Shown: piece after piece, positions 41,992-51,135 of the stretch
Position numbering within the stretch: the stretch's first letter is position 1
Layout: every line of letters starts with the position of its first letter
Translations under genes and position numbers: made by a program
The notes under the pieces: generated by a model
Seen by the model: the letters and a program-made list of their open reading frames with translations, nothing else
Told to the model about the DNA's origin: nothing
The model's database searches: none
Assembly (NCBI GenBank): GCA_018266755.1
Contig: JAFDZW010000002.1
Location: 124,001 to 188,000 of the forward strand
DNA from: Bacteroidota bacterium
GTDB lineage: Bacteria; Bacteroidota; Ignavibacteria; Palsa-1295
Direction of reading: 5' to 3'
Length of the DNA stretch: 64,000 nt

Positions 41992-43785
41992 TTAATTCTT
42001 CATCCGCATCACGCCGGTTTCGGCGAGGACTTTGGCGGCGCCGTGGGTGCGTTCGCCGATCTGTTGGCGCCACATGGCAAAGTAGAGTCCCTTCTCGGCG
42101 AGGAGGTCGTGGTGTTTACCGGCTTCGACGATCTCGCCGCGTTCGAGCACGTAGATACGATCGGCATGCATGATCGTCGAAAGGCGGTGCGCGATCATGA
42201 TCGTCACCAAATCCGACCCTGAGCTAACGTCGCGGATCGTCTCGTTGATCTCTTCTTCGGTCAGCGAGTCCAGTGCGGACGTCGCTTCGTCGAACACGAG
42301 CAGGTCGGGTTTGCGCAGGAGCGCGCGCGCGATCGAAAGGCGCTGCTTCTCGCCACCGGATACCTTCACGCCGCCTTCACCGATCACGGTATCGAGGCCA
42401 TCAGATGCGCGCGCAAGCAACCCTTGACACGATGCTTTGTTGAGCACGTCCATACATTCTTCATCCGTCGCGCCCGGTCGCACGAACTGTAAGTTCTCTC
42501 GGATCGTCCCGCTAAAGAGCTGCGTATCCTGCGTGACAAACCCGATGCGCTCGCGGAGTTCGTCGAGATCGATCTGCGAACCCGAGATGCCGTTATAAAG
42601 TACGTCGCCTTCCTGCGGACGGTAGAGCCCGACGAGCATCTTCACGAGCGTGGTCTTCCCTGCCCCCGACGGCCCGACAAAGGCAATCGTCTCGCCCCGA
42701 TTAACGGTGAACGAGATATGCTGCAAGGCCGGATACTTCGCCGACTGATGTTGAAACGAGACGCCTTTGAATTCGAACTCCTTGAGCATCCCGATCGCCT
42801 TCGGATGCGCCGGTTTTTCTTCCGGCTTCGCGCTCATGATGTCCGAGAAATTCTGCAGCGACGCTTCTGCCTCGCGATACATTGCAATGATGTTGCCGAT
42901 TTCCTGCAACGGACCGAAAATGAAGAACGAATAGACCCACAACGAAAAGAACTGGCCCGGCGCGATCGCACGGGTGAAGATCAAATAGAGCATCAATAGC
43001 AGCAGCGACAAACGCAAGAAGTTGATCGTCGTGCCTTGCAAAAAGCTCAGCTTGCGTACATACTTTACCTTCTTGAGTTCGAGCGCCAGAATCTTATCGG
43101 TCGTCGAGTTCAATCGGTCGATCTCCTGATGTGTCAGCCCGAGGCTTTTTACAAGCTCGATATTCCGGAGCGATTCGGTCGTCGAGCCCGCCAGCGCGGT
43201 CGTCTGGGCAACGATCGTCTTTTGGATGTTCTTGATACGACGCGAGAGTGTGAGGCTCAGGAACCCGATCAGCGGAGCGATCATGAAATACACCACGGCG
43301 ATCGCCCAATGCAAGTACAGTGCATACACCGTGACAAAGATGATGCCGATCACGGAGGTGAACACGACGTTGATCGTCGATGCGATCAGGCGTTCGATAT
43401 CCGTTCTGACCTTCTGCAGCTTGCCGAGCGTCTCGCCGCTTCGCTGGTCTTCGAACATCGAGTACGGCAACTCGAGCGAGTGGCGCACGCCGTCGGTGTA
43501 GATGCGCGCACCGAGTCGGTTGGTGATTACATTGATATAATAATCCTGGAAATTCTTTGCCACACGCGAGACGAACGCCGTTCCGGCCGAGAGCAAGAGC
43601 ATAAAGCCGACACCCGTAAAGAACTGCTGGGTCGTGTAGGACGAGAACTTCAACGCGTAAGTATCGACAATACGACCGAAGATGTAGGGGTCGAGCAGCG
43701 AAAAGATCTGGTTGACGGCAGCAAGTCCCAACGCCAACGCGACGAGCGGGCGATAGTACTTCAGGTACGATATTAATATCTTCAT
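41992..43785 (-). CDS. ABC transporter with fused permease and ATPase (MsbA/LmrA type)
   Basis: 597 aa half-transporter, presumed homodimer. Six membrane segments in residues of about 15-315, then the ATPase: Walker A GPSGAGKTTLVKM, Q-loop FVTQDTQLFSG, signature VSGGEKQRLSIARALL, Walker B LLVFDEATSALDSL and the switch His in IAHRLSTIM. This group exports lipids, peptides or drugs; the substrate cannot be read. ATG start 7 residues before the first helix. It lies downstream of the NtrC-type regulator on the same strand (77-base gap), which may control it. The last residues (ETGVMRMKN) have no special motif. Confidence 0.95.
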   Translation of the reverse strand: MKILISYLKYYRPLVALALGLAAVNQIFSLLDPYIFGRIVDTYALKFSSYTTQQFFTGVGFMLLLSAGTAFVSRVAKNFQDYYINVITNRLGARIYTDGVRHSLELPYSMFEDQRSGETLGKLQKVRTDIERLIASTINVVFTSVIGIIFVTVYALYLHWAIAVVYFMIAPLIGFLSLTLSRRIKNIQKTIVAQTTALAGSTTESLRNIELVKSLGLTHQEIDRLNSTTDKILALELKKVKYVRKLSFLQGTTINFLRLSLLLLMLYLIFTRAIAPGQFFSLWVYSFFIFGPLQEIGNIIAMYREAEASLQNFSDIMSAKPEEKPAHPKAIGMLKEFEFKGVSFQHQSAKYPALQHISFTVNRGETIAFVGPSGAGKTTLVKMLVGLYRPQEGDVLYNGISGSQIDLDELRERIGFVTQDTQLFSGTIRENLQFVRPGATDEECMDVLNKASCQGLLARASDGLDTVIGEGGVKVSGGEKQRLSIARALLRKPDLLVFDEATSALDSLTEEEINETIRDVSSGSDLVTIMIAHRLSTIMHADRIYVLERGEIVEAGKHHDLLAEKGLYFAMWRQQIGERTHGAAKVLAETGVMRMKN

Positions 43786-43812
43786 GGGTGGTCTGCGTGG
43801 GGCAGTAAGAAT

Positions 43813-43831
43813 GAGCGTATCCGCGTCTCTA
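43813..43831. repeat. Degenerate GAGACGCGC-type repeat remnant
   Basis: GAGCGTATCCGCGTCTCTA lies in the ABC transporter/response regulator gap. It keeps the CGCGTCTC arm but the palindrome is broken. Confidence 0.4.
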
Positions 43832-43862
43832 CGCAGGAACAGGCGCCGGGTAACAGACGATC

Positions 43863-45428
43863 TTACTCGAGATCGTCGAGATCGACATCCTCGCCGCTCC
43901 CTTTATCCTTCGTCAGCCCGAACTTGCGCATTTTCGTATAGAGGTGCGAACGCTGGATGTTCATTGCTTCGGCGGTGCGGCTGATATTCCAGTTGAATTC
44001 GCGCAGTCGTTCTTCGATATAAATCTTCTCGGCGCGGTCTTTGAAATCCTGGAATGTGCCGGCAGCCAGCGCTTCTTCGAACGGATGAATTCCCGCCCCC
44101 GCGTATGCCTCGACTTCGGCCGCTTTGATACGCGCCATATCGGCGGGGGTCAGGATGACGCTCTTTGCCAGTTCGTCGTCTACACTCGCCGGGCTCGCGG
44201 CGGCCCCAGCAGACGGAGCCACGGAAGGTTGGGCCGGGCTTGCGCCAGGCATCATACTGAATGCAACACCAAGGCGTTCGACGTCTTCGCGGTGCACCGT
44301 CTCTGCGCCGGTAAGGATCACGATGCGCTCGATGACGTTACGAAGCTCGCGGATGTTGCCGCTGTACGGAAGCGAGACGAGCAAATGGATCGCCCCTTCG
44401 TCGAACTTCGGCGCGCGACGCTTCGCTTCGGCAGCGAACTCCTCGGCAAACGCACGCACGAGCATCGGGATGTCCTCGCGCCGTTCGCGCAGCGGCGGAA
44501 CAAAGATCGGAATGACGTTCAGGCGGTGATAGAGATCTTCGCGGAACCGTCCGCCGCGGATCTCCTCCGGCAAATTCTTATTGGTTGCGGCGATCAGTCG
44601 CACATCGACTTTGATCGGCTTGCCGCTCGACGAACCAACGCGCTCGATCCATCCTTCGTCGATCACCTTCAATACTTTTGCTTGCGCTTCGAGCGACATA
44701 TCGCCGATCTCGTCGAGGAAGAGCGTGCCGCCGTCGGCTTGCTCGAACTTCCCGATGCGCTGTGCCTGTGCGCCGGTGAACGAGCCTTTTTCGTGGCCGA
44801 AGAGTTCGCTCTCGATCAGATCGCGCGGAATCGCAGCACAGTTCACTTCGATGAACGGCATCTCGGCTCGGCGCGAGCCTTTGTGAATGCCGCGGGCGAC
44901 GAGCTCCTTGCCCGATCCGTTCTCGCCGGTAATAAGTACCCGTGCTTCCGTCGGAGCGACACGTTCGATCATGGATCGGATGTTGCGCATCGCAGCCGAA
45001 TTGCCGAGCATATTCTCGCGTCCTTGCAGGCGCTCGCGCATGATGCGAACCTGCGTTTCGAGATGCTTCTTCTCGGTAGCGTTACGAACGATGAGCAATA
45101 ACTTTTCCCGATCCGGCGGCTTCTCGACAAAATCGAACGCGCCGAGCTTCGTCGCTTCGACCGCGGTTTCGATCGTTCCGTGACCGCTGATCATGATCAC
45201 CGGCACATCGGAGCGTATCTCGCGAATGCGCTGCAACGTTTCGAGACCGTCCATGCCCGGCATCTTGACATCGAGGATGATGCAATCGACCGGTGTCCCA
45301 TCGTTGATAATCTTGAGGCCGTCCGAACCCGACTCGGCGGTCAGCACCGAGTGTTTTTCGTATTCGAAGATCCACGCAAGTGTATCGCGGATCCCCGCTT
45401 CGTCATCGATAATGAGGATGTGCGCCAT
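43863..45428 (-). CDS. Sigma-54-dependent response regulator, NtrC family
   Basis: 521 aa. Receiver domain at 1-120 with the acidic pair in IIDDEAG, phospho-Asp in IILDVKMPG, and KPPD near the end. AAA+ domain at about 140-385: Walker A GENGSGKE, the sigma-54 contact loop as GSFTGA (Ser for the usual Ala) and DEIGDMSL. C-terminal Fis-type helix-turn-helix at about 460-505 (NWNISRTAEAMNIQRSHLYTKMRKFG). It activates sigma-54 promoters when phosphorylated by an unlinked kinase; no kinase gene is adjacent. It lies just upstream of the ABC transporter on the same strand. Confidence 0.95.
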   Translation of the reverse strand: MAHILIIDDEAGIRDTLAWIFEYEKHSVLTAESGSDGLKIINDGTPVDCIILDVKMPGMDGLETLQRIREIRSDVPVIMISGHGTIETAVEATKLGAFDFVEKPPDREKLLLIVRNATEKKHLETQVRIMRERLQGRENMLGNSAAMRNIRSMIERVAPTEARVLITGENGSGKELVARGIHKGSRRAEMPFIEVNCAAIPRDLIESELFGHEKGSFTGAQAQRIGKFEQADGGTLFLDEIGDMSLEAQAKVLKVIDEGWIERVGSSSGKPIKVDVRLIAATNKNLPEEIRGGRFREDLYHRLNVIPIFVPPLRERREDIPMLVRAFAEEFAAEAKRRAPKFDEGAIHLLVSLPYSGNIRELRNVIERIVILTGAETVHREDVERLGVAFSMMPGASPAQPSVAPSAGAAASPASVDDELAKSVILTPADMARIKAAEVEAYAGAGIHPFEEALAAGTFQDFKDRAEKIYIEERLREFNWNISRTAEAMNIQRSHLYTKMRKFGLTKDKGSGEDVDLDDLE

Positions 45429-45501
45429 GTAGGAAGATGTGTCGTAGCGAACCCTTACTACAATGCTGAGGACTGTTTAGTTTTCTATACAGCGAAATAG
45501 G

Positions 45502-46692
45502 CTAATATCGCTTATAAGGGGTTGATATATAGCGCGATGCGTCGGCATGCGAGCCGGAGACATCTTTCATTTGCATTACCCGGTTATACATCATCAATGC
45601 ATTTTTCCGATCGCCGCGAACGTCGTACGCCTCCCCCATCAAGAGCTCCGACTTCGCAATCCACCACGTCACTTCGTCCGGGGTAACTTTGCGAGACAAC
45701 AAATTGCTATTATAGAGATAATACAACGCCGAATCAATGTTTCCGCCCGAGCGATACAAGAATCCTTGTCCGATGAAGTACATCGCTTCGCGAGCCTGCT
45801 TGATCCCGTAGCCTTCGCGTTGTTCGCGCGCCCGTGAGAGCATCACCCGATACGTTGAATCGTACTGCGGCAACTGACCGAGACTCACCTGGCAGAACCC
45901 CAGATAATGCAGGAAGGTCGAGTTATTCGGATACTTCGCGGCGAGGATTTGCGCGTACTTCATCGCGTTGTAGTAGTCGCGCTGATAGACATAATAGATC
46001 TTCAGCAGTTCGTACATCGCTTCGGTTCGGGAGTACGTCGCATTCTGCGCAGCGTACTCAAGCATCTGTATGCCGATGCTCTTGCTGCCGGTCGCGAACA
46101 TGCTGATGATCGGCGCGAGCGCCGGGTAGTCTTCCTTCTCGGCCTCAACGTAAAAGTTATACAGCCCACGGCCGAACATCACATCGCCATTCGACGGGAT
46201 ATGTTCTTCCAGCCGGTTGAGGTACTCGACGCCCTGCTTTGCATCGCTCAGCAGTAGATCAATCGCGTCTTCCCACTTCGGGCGAATCGCAAAAATGCGC
46301 GCATGCATGCCGAGCGCAGCGCCTTTGTAAAACAATCCGGCCAAGTCGAACTCATTGGAATCGAGCAGCGCCGTAGCGCGCGCGAGCGACTGGTACAATT
46401 GCTCGGTGTATGCTTTGTCGTAATTCGTATTGTCAGGATTGGTGACAGCACGCCAGAAGTTCACCATTGCCTTGTAGAAGAACCCCGACGGATGCTGCGG
46501 TGCTTCGGAAATCACGGAGTCGAACGTCCGGTCCGCAGCGTCGTACTCCATGTTATAAGTCAGTTCGATCCCTCGGTGAATCTGCTGGTCGATAAGTCCC
46601 GATTGAAGGATCCACTGCGACGACGCCGTCTGTACGACGGTCAAGACGAGTGCTGCCGAAATGCCGAACCTCAGGAATGTACGTCTGCTCAT
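45502..46692 (-). CDS. Exported tetratricopeptide-like protein
   Basis: 396 aa. The N-terminus MSRRTFLRFGISAALVL has an RR-x-F-L Tat-like motif and a signal ending ASSQ, though a Sec route is also possible. The rest is helical repeats with TPR spacing (AADRTFDSVISEAPQHPSGFFYKAM, AMKYAQILAAKYPNNSTFLHYLGFCQVSLGQ in part, AYDVRGDRKNALMMYNRVM). A periplasmic or outer-membrane-associated scaffold is likely. It lies between pyruvate kinase and the NtrC-type regulator on the same strand, but gaps of 73 and 137 bases leave cotranscription open. Confidence 0.75.
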   Translation of the reverse strand: MSRRTFLRFGISAALVLTVVQTASSQWILQSGLIDQQIHRGIELTYNMEYDAADRTFDSVISEAPQHPSGFFYKAMVNFWRAVTNPDNTNYDKAYTEQLYQSLARATALLDSNEFDLAGLFYKGAALGMHARIFAIRPKWEDAIDLLLSDAKQGVEYLNRLEEHIPSNGDVMFGRGLYNFYVEAEKEDYPALAPIISMFATGSKSIGIQMLEYAAQNATYSRTEAMYELLKIYYVYQRDYYNAMKYAQILAAKYPNNSTFLHYLGFCQVSLGQLPQYDSTYRVMLSRAREQREGYGIKQAREAMYFIGQGFLYRSGGNIDSALYYLYNSNLLSRKVTPDEVTWWIAKSELLMGEAYDVRGDRKNALMMYNRVMQMKDVSGSHADASRYISTPYKRY

Positions 46693-46829
46693 AGATAATA
46701 GAGTTCAACGGGACACTACGCAAAAGCCGTTCCAGAGTTCTCGGGGATACATGCGGAGCCGCTATTCAACGTCGGGTTTCGATGCTACACCCACACCTGA
46801 ACTCAATAGCGTACAGAAATGAGAACCGA

Positions 46830-48275
46830 TTAACCGAGGAAATGCACTTTGACGATATTGGTACTTGAGATCTGGAAGATGGGGTGCCCCGCCGTAAGCA
46901 CGACATACCCTGTCTGCGGAATCAGATCGTGTTGCTGCGCCGACTCCACCATATAGTTCAGCGTATCGTCGAAACTCTGCACGCGTTCGAGCTTGAGGGG
47001 GATCACGCCACGATAGAATGCCATGCGACGCAATGATGCATCTTCGGTGCTCATGCCGATGATTGGTTTGGAAAACCGATACTTCGAGACAAACCGAACG
47101 CTTCGGCCAGAGAGCGTCGCGCAGATAATAGCATGCGAGGACACTTCCTCTGCCAGGACACAGGCAGCTCTGGCAACCGAATCGACCGCCTCAAGCGAGA
47201 TATCCGACGCGGGCGCATACGTACTGCGCTTGCGCACGAAGCCGGAGCGTTCGGCCTGCAATGCAATCTCGCGCATCGTACGAACGACTTCGATCGGGAA
47301 TGCCCCCACGCTCGTCTCGGCCGAGAGCATCACGCAATCCGAACCGTCGAACACCGCATTTGCAACGTCACTCGCTTCGGCACGGGTCGGGCGCGGATGA
47401 TTGATCATCGACTCGAGCATCTGCGTAGCCGTGATGACCGGGATACCACGTTCGTTGGCCAGATCAATGATCCGCTTCTGTACCGGCGGTACTTGTTCGA
47501 GCGGCATCTCGACGCCGAGATCGCCACGTGCGACCATAATCATATCCGCAACATCGAGAATCGTCTCGATATGATCGACCGCCTCCGGCTTTTCGATCTT
47601 CGCAATGATCGGAATATCCGAACGTCGCAGTTCCGTCTGGAGCATGTGCTTGAGCTGTAGCACATCCCCCGCTCTGCGAACAAACGAAAGAGCGAGGGCG
47701 TCGACGCCGATCTCGCTGACGGCATAGCGCGCGAGTTCGCGGTCATGGTCAGTCAGCGCCGGAATACGAAGCTTCGTTCGCGGGAAGTTGATCCCTTTAT
47801 GGCTTTTGAGAATACCGCCGTTTTTCACTCGCGTGCGGATCTCCGTCTTCGAGATGATCTCGTCGACGTATAAAATGATTGCGCCGTCATCGAGCAAGAT
47901 CGGATCGTTAACAGACGTATCCTCGCCGAGATGCGGATAGCTTGTGGTGATCGTCTCCGATGTCGTCTTCCCTTCCGGGTCGAATGTAAGGACGGGGTGC
48001 GAGTCCGCAGTGATCTCCACGCCGTCTGCTTGTGCAGTTTCTCCAGTTCTGAGTTTCGGACCGGGCAGATCGCCGAGGATGGCGATATGCTCGCCAAGTC
48101 TGGCGCTAACCGCTCTGATCTTCTTTGCCGTTTCAAGATGCTCTTCCGGAGTCGAATGGGAAAAATTGAGCCGGGCGATGTTCATTCCGGCCCGGATTAG
48201 CTGCTCGATTGTTTCCTCGGAGTTGACGGCTGGGCCGAATGTGGCAATGATCTTCGTTTTCGGGCGTTCCTGCAT
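46830..48275 (-). CDS. pyk: Pyruvate kinase
   Basis: 481 aa. PEP + ADP to pyruvate + ATP, last step of glycolysis. The start motif KTKIIATFGPA, substrate/metal site MNIARLNFSHS, the active-site IIAKIEKPEAV (Lys and Glu), MVARGDLGVE and TATQMLESM are all intact. The C-terminal domain is of normal size without an extra phospho-His domain. An exact TATTTTTG -7 box lies only 4 bases before the ATG. With pckA (35622) the window holds both arms of the PEP/pyruvate node. Confidence 0.97.
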   Translation of the reverse strand: MQERPKTKIIATFGPAVNSEETIEQLIRAGMNIARLNFSHSTPEEHLETAKKIRAVSARLGEHIAILGDLPGPKLRTGETAQADGVEITADSHPVLTFDPEGKTTSETITTSYPHLGEDTSVNDPILLDDGAIILYVDEIISKTEIRTRVKNGGILKSHKGINFPRTKLRIPALTDHDRELARYAVSEIGVDALALSFVRRAGDVLQLKHMLQTELRRSDIPIIAKIEKPEAVDHIETILDVADMIMVARGDLGVEMPLEQVPPVQKRIIDLANERGIPVITATQMLESMINHPRPTRAEASDVANAVFDGSDCVMLSAETSVGAFPIEVVRTMREIALQAERSGFVRKRSTYAPASDISLEAVDSVARAACVLAEEVSSHAIICATLSGRSVRFVSKYRFSKPIIGMSTEDASLRRMAFYRGVIPLKLERVQSFDDTLNYMVESAQQHDLIPQTGYVVLTAGHPIFQISSTNIVKVHFLG

Positions 48276-48279
48276 AGGG

Positions 48280-48287
48280 CAAAAATA
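48280..48287 (-). promoter_or_regulatory. Putative -7 element of pyk, adjacent to the start codon
   Basis: On the minus strand TATTTTTG matches TAnnTTTG exactly and is followed by CCCT and the ATG. If it is the promoter, the mRNA is leaderless. Confidence 0.4.
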
Positions 48288-48530
48288 CGGCCAACAGTGC
48301 GCTCAATCAGGCAAAATCGAGGAATTTTGCGACTTACGAAAAAAAAATGTGTACGTAGTGAAACAGCGAAGCCTCACCCCGTGTCGCTCAAGAAAGGATA
48401 TTTGTGATAACACGCTTTAGAGCAGACAGGCGGATATCTCATTTCCCTTTGTAACCAGAGGAAGACACCGTTACAGCTTGCTACCCTAATTATGGGGAAA
48501 TAACAGCCGTTCACTAATCGATTAATCATT

Positions 48531-49808
48531 ATGAACACATCGTACTCATCCCGGACACTTCGAACCCTTCTGCTCGCAGTGATCGTATTCACCACTACCG
48601 AAGCGTTCGCAAGTCATGCACTCTTTGGCAGGTACTCATCGTATCGCCCACTGCGCTCGATCGCGCTGAGCTATACACCCAAGACCGACCTGCTCTTTTC
48701 CGGCACCGAACTCACTCCGGTCACCATCACGACACCAACGTTCAATGTCCCAGAGCTGATGACGCCGCTGTTCTCCGTTCAATCGGGCGGACATGATGAC
48801 GGCAACGACTCGTCGCATGGCGGCGGGGGCGACGACTCATCTCACGGCGGTGGCGGTCATGACGGTGGAAGCGGCGGCTCGAACGATTCGAGCGGCGGCC
48901 ATGGAGGACATGACAACGACAGCACCGGTCACGACGGTGGTAACGACTCGACCGGACATCACGGTGACAATGACAGCACCGGACATGATGGTGGTACCGA
49001 TTCTACGGGTCATCACGGTAATGACGATAGCACCGGACACCACGATGACGACAGCACGGGCCACGATGGAGGCAACGATTCAACCGGTCATCACGGTAGT
49101 GACGACAGCACGCATTCACACTCTGACACGCTCGATTGCGGCGGACACGGCGAGCACCACCATGGTAACAACGGTCATGATAGCGTCGAGGTCAACGACT
49201 CGACCGAGCGCGCAATGTTCGGCAATCAGCACCAATCGATTGTGATCAAGTCCGACGGCTCGACGGCCATCGTCACCCTGCAATTCACTAACGATCTCAC
49301 TCAAGCGATCGACGTGACGGGCCTGACACTGCAAACCGGTGCGAACTTCCATATCGCAGGCGAGGTACCCACCTCGACCAAACCGGTCTCGCTGCCCGCC
49401 GGAGGCAAACTGCCGATCACGATCGTCTTCGATGCAGCCGACGTCGCGGCGCACACCGACCAGCTCAATATCACGACGAATGCGCAACAGGCGACAGTTT
49501 CGCTCGAAGGGGTGCAGGTTGTTGCTGCCGGCGTGACATCAAGCGCAGATAACGGTGTGACGATTTCAATCTCCCCGAACCCCGCATCGAACGTCATCAA
49601 AGCAGGTGTGCACGGCTTGACGAACGTACGCATCGGCGTGTACACATCGAACGGAACAGAAGTATATGCTGCTTCATCGCTCGGCGAAACCTGGAGTTGG
49701 ACACCGGATGTGCGCATCGCAAACGGACAATACCTCGTCCGCATCGACGGCATAACGTCAGATGGCCACACCTACAGCACGACACGTTCTGTAATACTTG
49801 CACGCTGA
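48531..49808 (+). CDS. T9SS-secreted protein with a His/Asp/Gly-rich tandem repeat
   Basis: 425 aa. Signal peptide with cleavage near AFAS (about residue 28). Residues 87-224 are low-complexity His/Asp/Gly/Ser/Thr; within them 129-199 are eight nine-residue units of the form N/D-D-S-T-G-H-H/D-G-x. About 40 His and 40 Asp in this stretch suggest binding of divalent metal (Zn, Cu, Ni or Ca); this is inference. A beta-sandwich follows (GTAIVTLQFTNDLTQAIDV ... IVFDAADVAAHTDQLNITT), of the 'choice-of-anchor'/DUF-like Ig type. The C-terminus is a T9SS sorting domain (ISISPNPASNVIKAGV ... ANGQYLVRIDG). Confidence 0.82.
   Translation: MNTSYSSRTLRTLLLAVIVFTTTEAFASHALFGRYSSYRPLRSIALSYTPKTDLLFSGTELTPVTITTPTFNVPELMTPLFSVQSGGHDDGNDSSHGGGGDDSSHGGGGHDGGSGGSNDSSGGHGGHDNDSTGHDGGNDSTGHHGDNDSTGHDGGTDSTGHHGNDDSTGHHDDDSTGHDGGNDSTGHHGSDDSTHSHSDTLDCGGHGEHHHGNNGHDSVEVNDSTERAMFGNQHQSIVIKSDGSTAIVTLQFTNDLTQAIDVTGLTLQTGANFHIAGEVPTSTKPVSLPAGGKLPITIVFDAADVAAHTDQLNITTNAQQATVSLEGVQVVAAGVTSSADNGVTISISPNPASNVIKAGVHGLTNVRIGVYTSNGTEVYAASSLGETWSWTPDVRIANGQYLVRIDGITSDGHTYSTTRSVILAR
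48915..49127 (+). repeat. Coding tandem repeat, 27-bp unit, about 8 copies
   Basis: Units encode N/D-D-S-T-G-H-[H/D]-G-[G/D/N/S]; one copy is 24 bp. DNA copies differ at third positions but keep the period, so the repeat is under protein-level constraint rather than freshly duplicated. Confidence 0.85.
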
Positions 49809-49833
49809 GAGTTTGATTGAACGAAACTCTTCG

Positions 49834-49866
49834 GACCCCGATACTTCATTCGTGAGTATCGGGGTC
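49834..49866 (+). terminator. Intrinsic terminator
   Basis: GACCCCGATACT (49834-49845) and AGTATCGGGGTC (49855-49866): perfect 12-bp stem, 9-base loop, then TGCTGTTTGTT. It separates the T9SS gene from the ulosonic-acid-like locus. Confidence 0.9.
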
Positions 49867-49976
49867 TGCTGTTTGTTGCGAGTTCAAACTCCTCCACCCT
49901 TCCTGCGAGACCATAACGTTTGCATAATACAGTGCTAATCGTTTGATATCGGAGCATGCGTTCGCCGAGCGCGTTT

Positions 49977-50006
49977 GTAGTACGTGTTTGAACCATCACG
50001 TACTAC
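49977..50006. promoter_or_regulatory. Inverted repeat before the ulosonic-acid-like operon
   Basis: GTAGTACGTG (49977-49986) and CACGTACTAC (49997-50006), perfect 10-bp arms with a 10-base loop, end 13 bases before the first start codon of the operon. It may be an operator or a 5'-leader hairpin. Confidence 0.5.
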
Positions 50007-50019
50007 TTCGGCAACCATT

Positions 50020-51135
50020 ATGCCCCGAGACGGATACCGGCACTCTCATTCGGCAGGGTCCGAACATCGACCGAAGATCCTCTTCATCTGCGGCTCGCTC
50101 AACCAGACGACGCAGATGCACCAGATCGCTGCGGCATTGCCGGAATGCGATGCCTACTTTACCCCGTATTATGCCGACGGCTTCATCGAAGGTCTTCGCA
50201 AGCGCGGCATGGCCGAGTTCACAATTCTCGGCGGAAAGCACTTCGCCCGGACGGTAGAATACTTGCGCGATCAACAATTCGACATTGATTATCGCGGTGA
50301 GCGGTTCGAGTACGATCTCGTCGTTCGATGTGCCGACCTCGTCGTCCCGCGCAATACACGCGGGACGCGCAGCATCCTTGTACAAGAAGGTATGACCGAT
50401 CCTCGTAATCTGCGGTTTTACCTTATCAAGTATTTCGGGCTGCTCCCACGTTGGGCTGCGAGCACGGCAACCTTCGGCCTCAGCGATGAGTATGACCGGT
50501 TCTGTGTCGCAAGCGACGGATATCGCGAACACTTCATCGAAAACGGCATTCTGGCCGAAAAGCTTACGGTGACCGGTATTCCAAACTTCGACAACTGCGC
50601 GCGATTCCTCCGCAACGGCTTCCCGCACAGAGGCTATGTGCTCGTGTGCACCTCCGACATGCGTGAAACGCTGCGGTATGAGAATCGCCCGAAGTTTATT
50701 CAGAAATGCGTCGAGATCGCGGCAGGCCGTCAACTGATCTTCAAGCTTCATCCGAACGAGAACGTCGCTCGTGCGACGACAGAGATTAACACATTCGCTC
50801 CCGGTGCATTGGTCTATGCGACCGGCAAAGCGGAAGAAATGGTTGCCAATTGCGAGGTGCTCGTCACCCGATACTCGACGGTGATCTTCTATGCCGCGGC
50901 ACTCGGCAAAGAGATACACTGCGACCTTGATAATGCCGAGATCAAGGCGCTCACGCCGGTTCAGAACGGACGTGCAGCGCTCAATATTGCCGATGTCTGC
51001 CGCGACGTACTCTCGGAGGATACGAACACACTTCCCCGCGGGAATGCCAAGATCCTTCGAAAGCACGCACGGAAAAACGACATCCGGCAATTACTCGGCT
51101 CTGACAAACGCAGATCGTTTCGATACGGTATATGA
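50020..51135 (+). CDS. GT-B-type transferase-like protein (CDP-glycerol/capsule transferase family)
   Basis: 371 aa from the ATG at 50020. Two Rossmann-like halves: the first starts KILFICGSLNQTTQMHQIAAAL; the second contains GIPNFDN, LIFKLHPNEN and VTRYSTVIFYAAALGKE, the nucleotide-sugar-side features seen in CDP-glycerol glycerophosphotransferases, polysialyltransferase-like and UDP-GlcNAc-epimerase-like GT-B proteins. Either it transfers the sugar made by the cluster or it is a NeuC-like epimerase; the sequence does not decide. First gene of the operon: its stop overlaps the next start by 4 bases (ATGA). Confidence 0.72.
   Translation: MPRDGYRHSHSAGSEHRPKILFICGSLNQTTQMHQIAAALPECDAYFTPYYADGFIEGLRKRGMAEFTILGGKHFARTVEYLRDQQFDIDYRGERFEYDLVVRCADLVVPRNTRGTRSILVQEGMTDPRNLRFYLIKYFGLLPRWAASTATFGLSDEYDRFCVASDGYREHFIENGILAEKLTVTGIPNFDNCARFLRNGFPHRGYVLVCTSDMRETLRYENRPKFIQKCVEIAAGRQLIFKLHPNENVARATTEINTFAPGALVYATGKAEEMVANCEVLVTRYSTVIFYAAALGKEIHCDLDNAEIKALTPVQNGRAALNIADVCRDVLSEDTNTLPRGNAKILRKHARKNDIRQLLGSDKRRSFRYGI

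Noticed and set aside
48915-49127. Tandem repeat considered as a CRISPR or minisatellite
   Set aside because: The 27-bp unit has no spacers, keeps the reading frame and varies mainly at third positions; it is a protein repeat.
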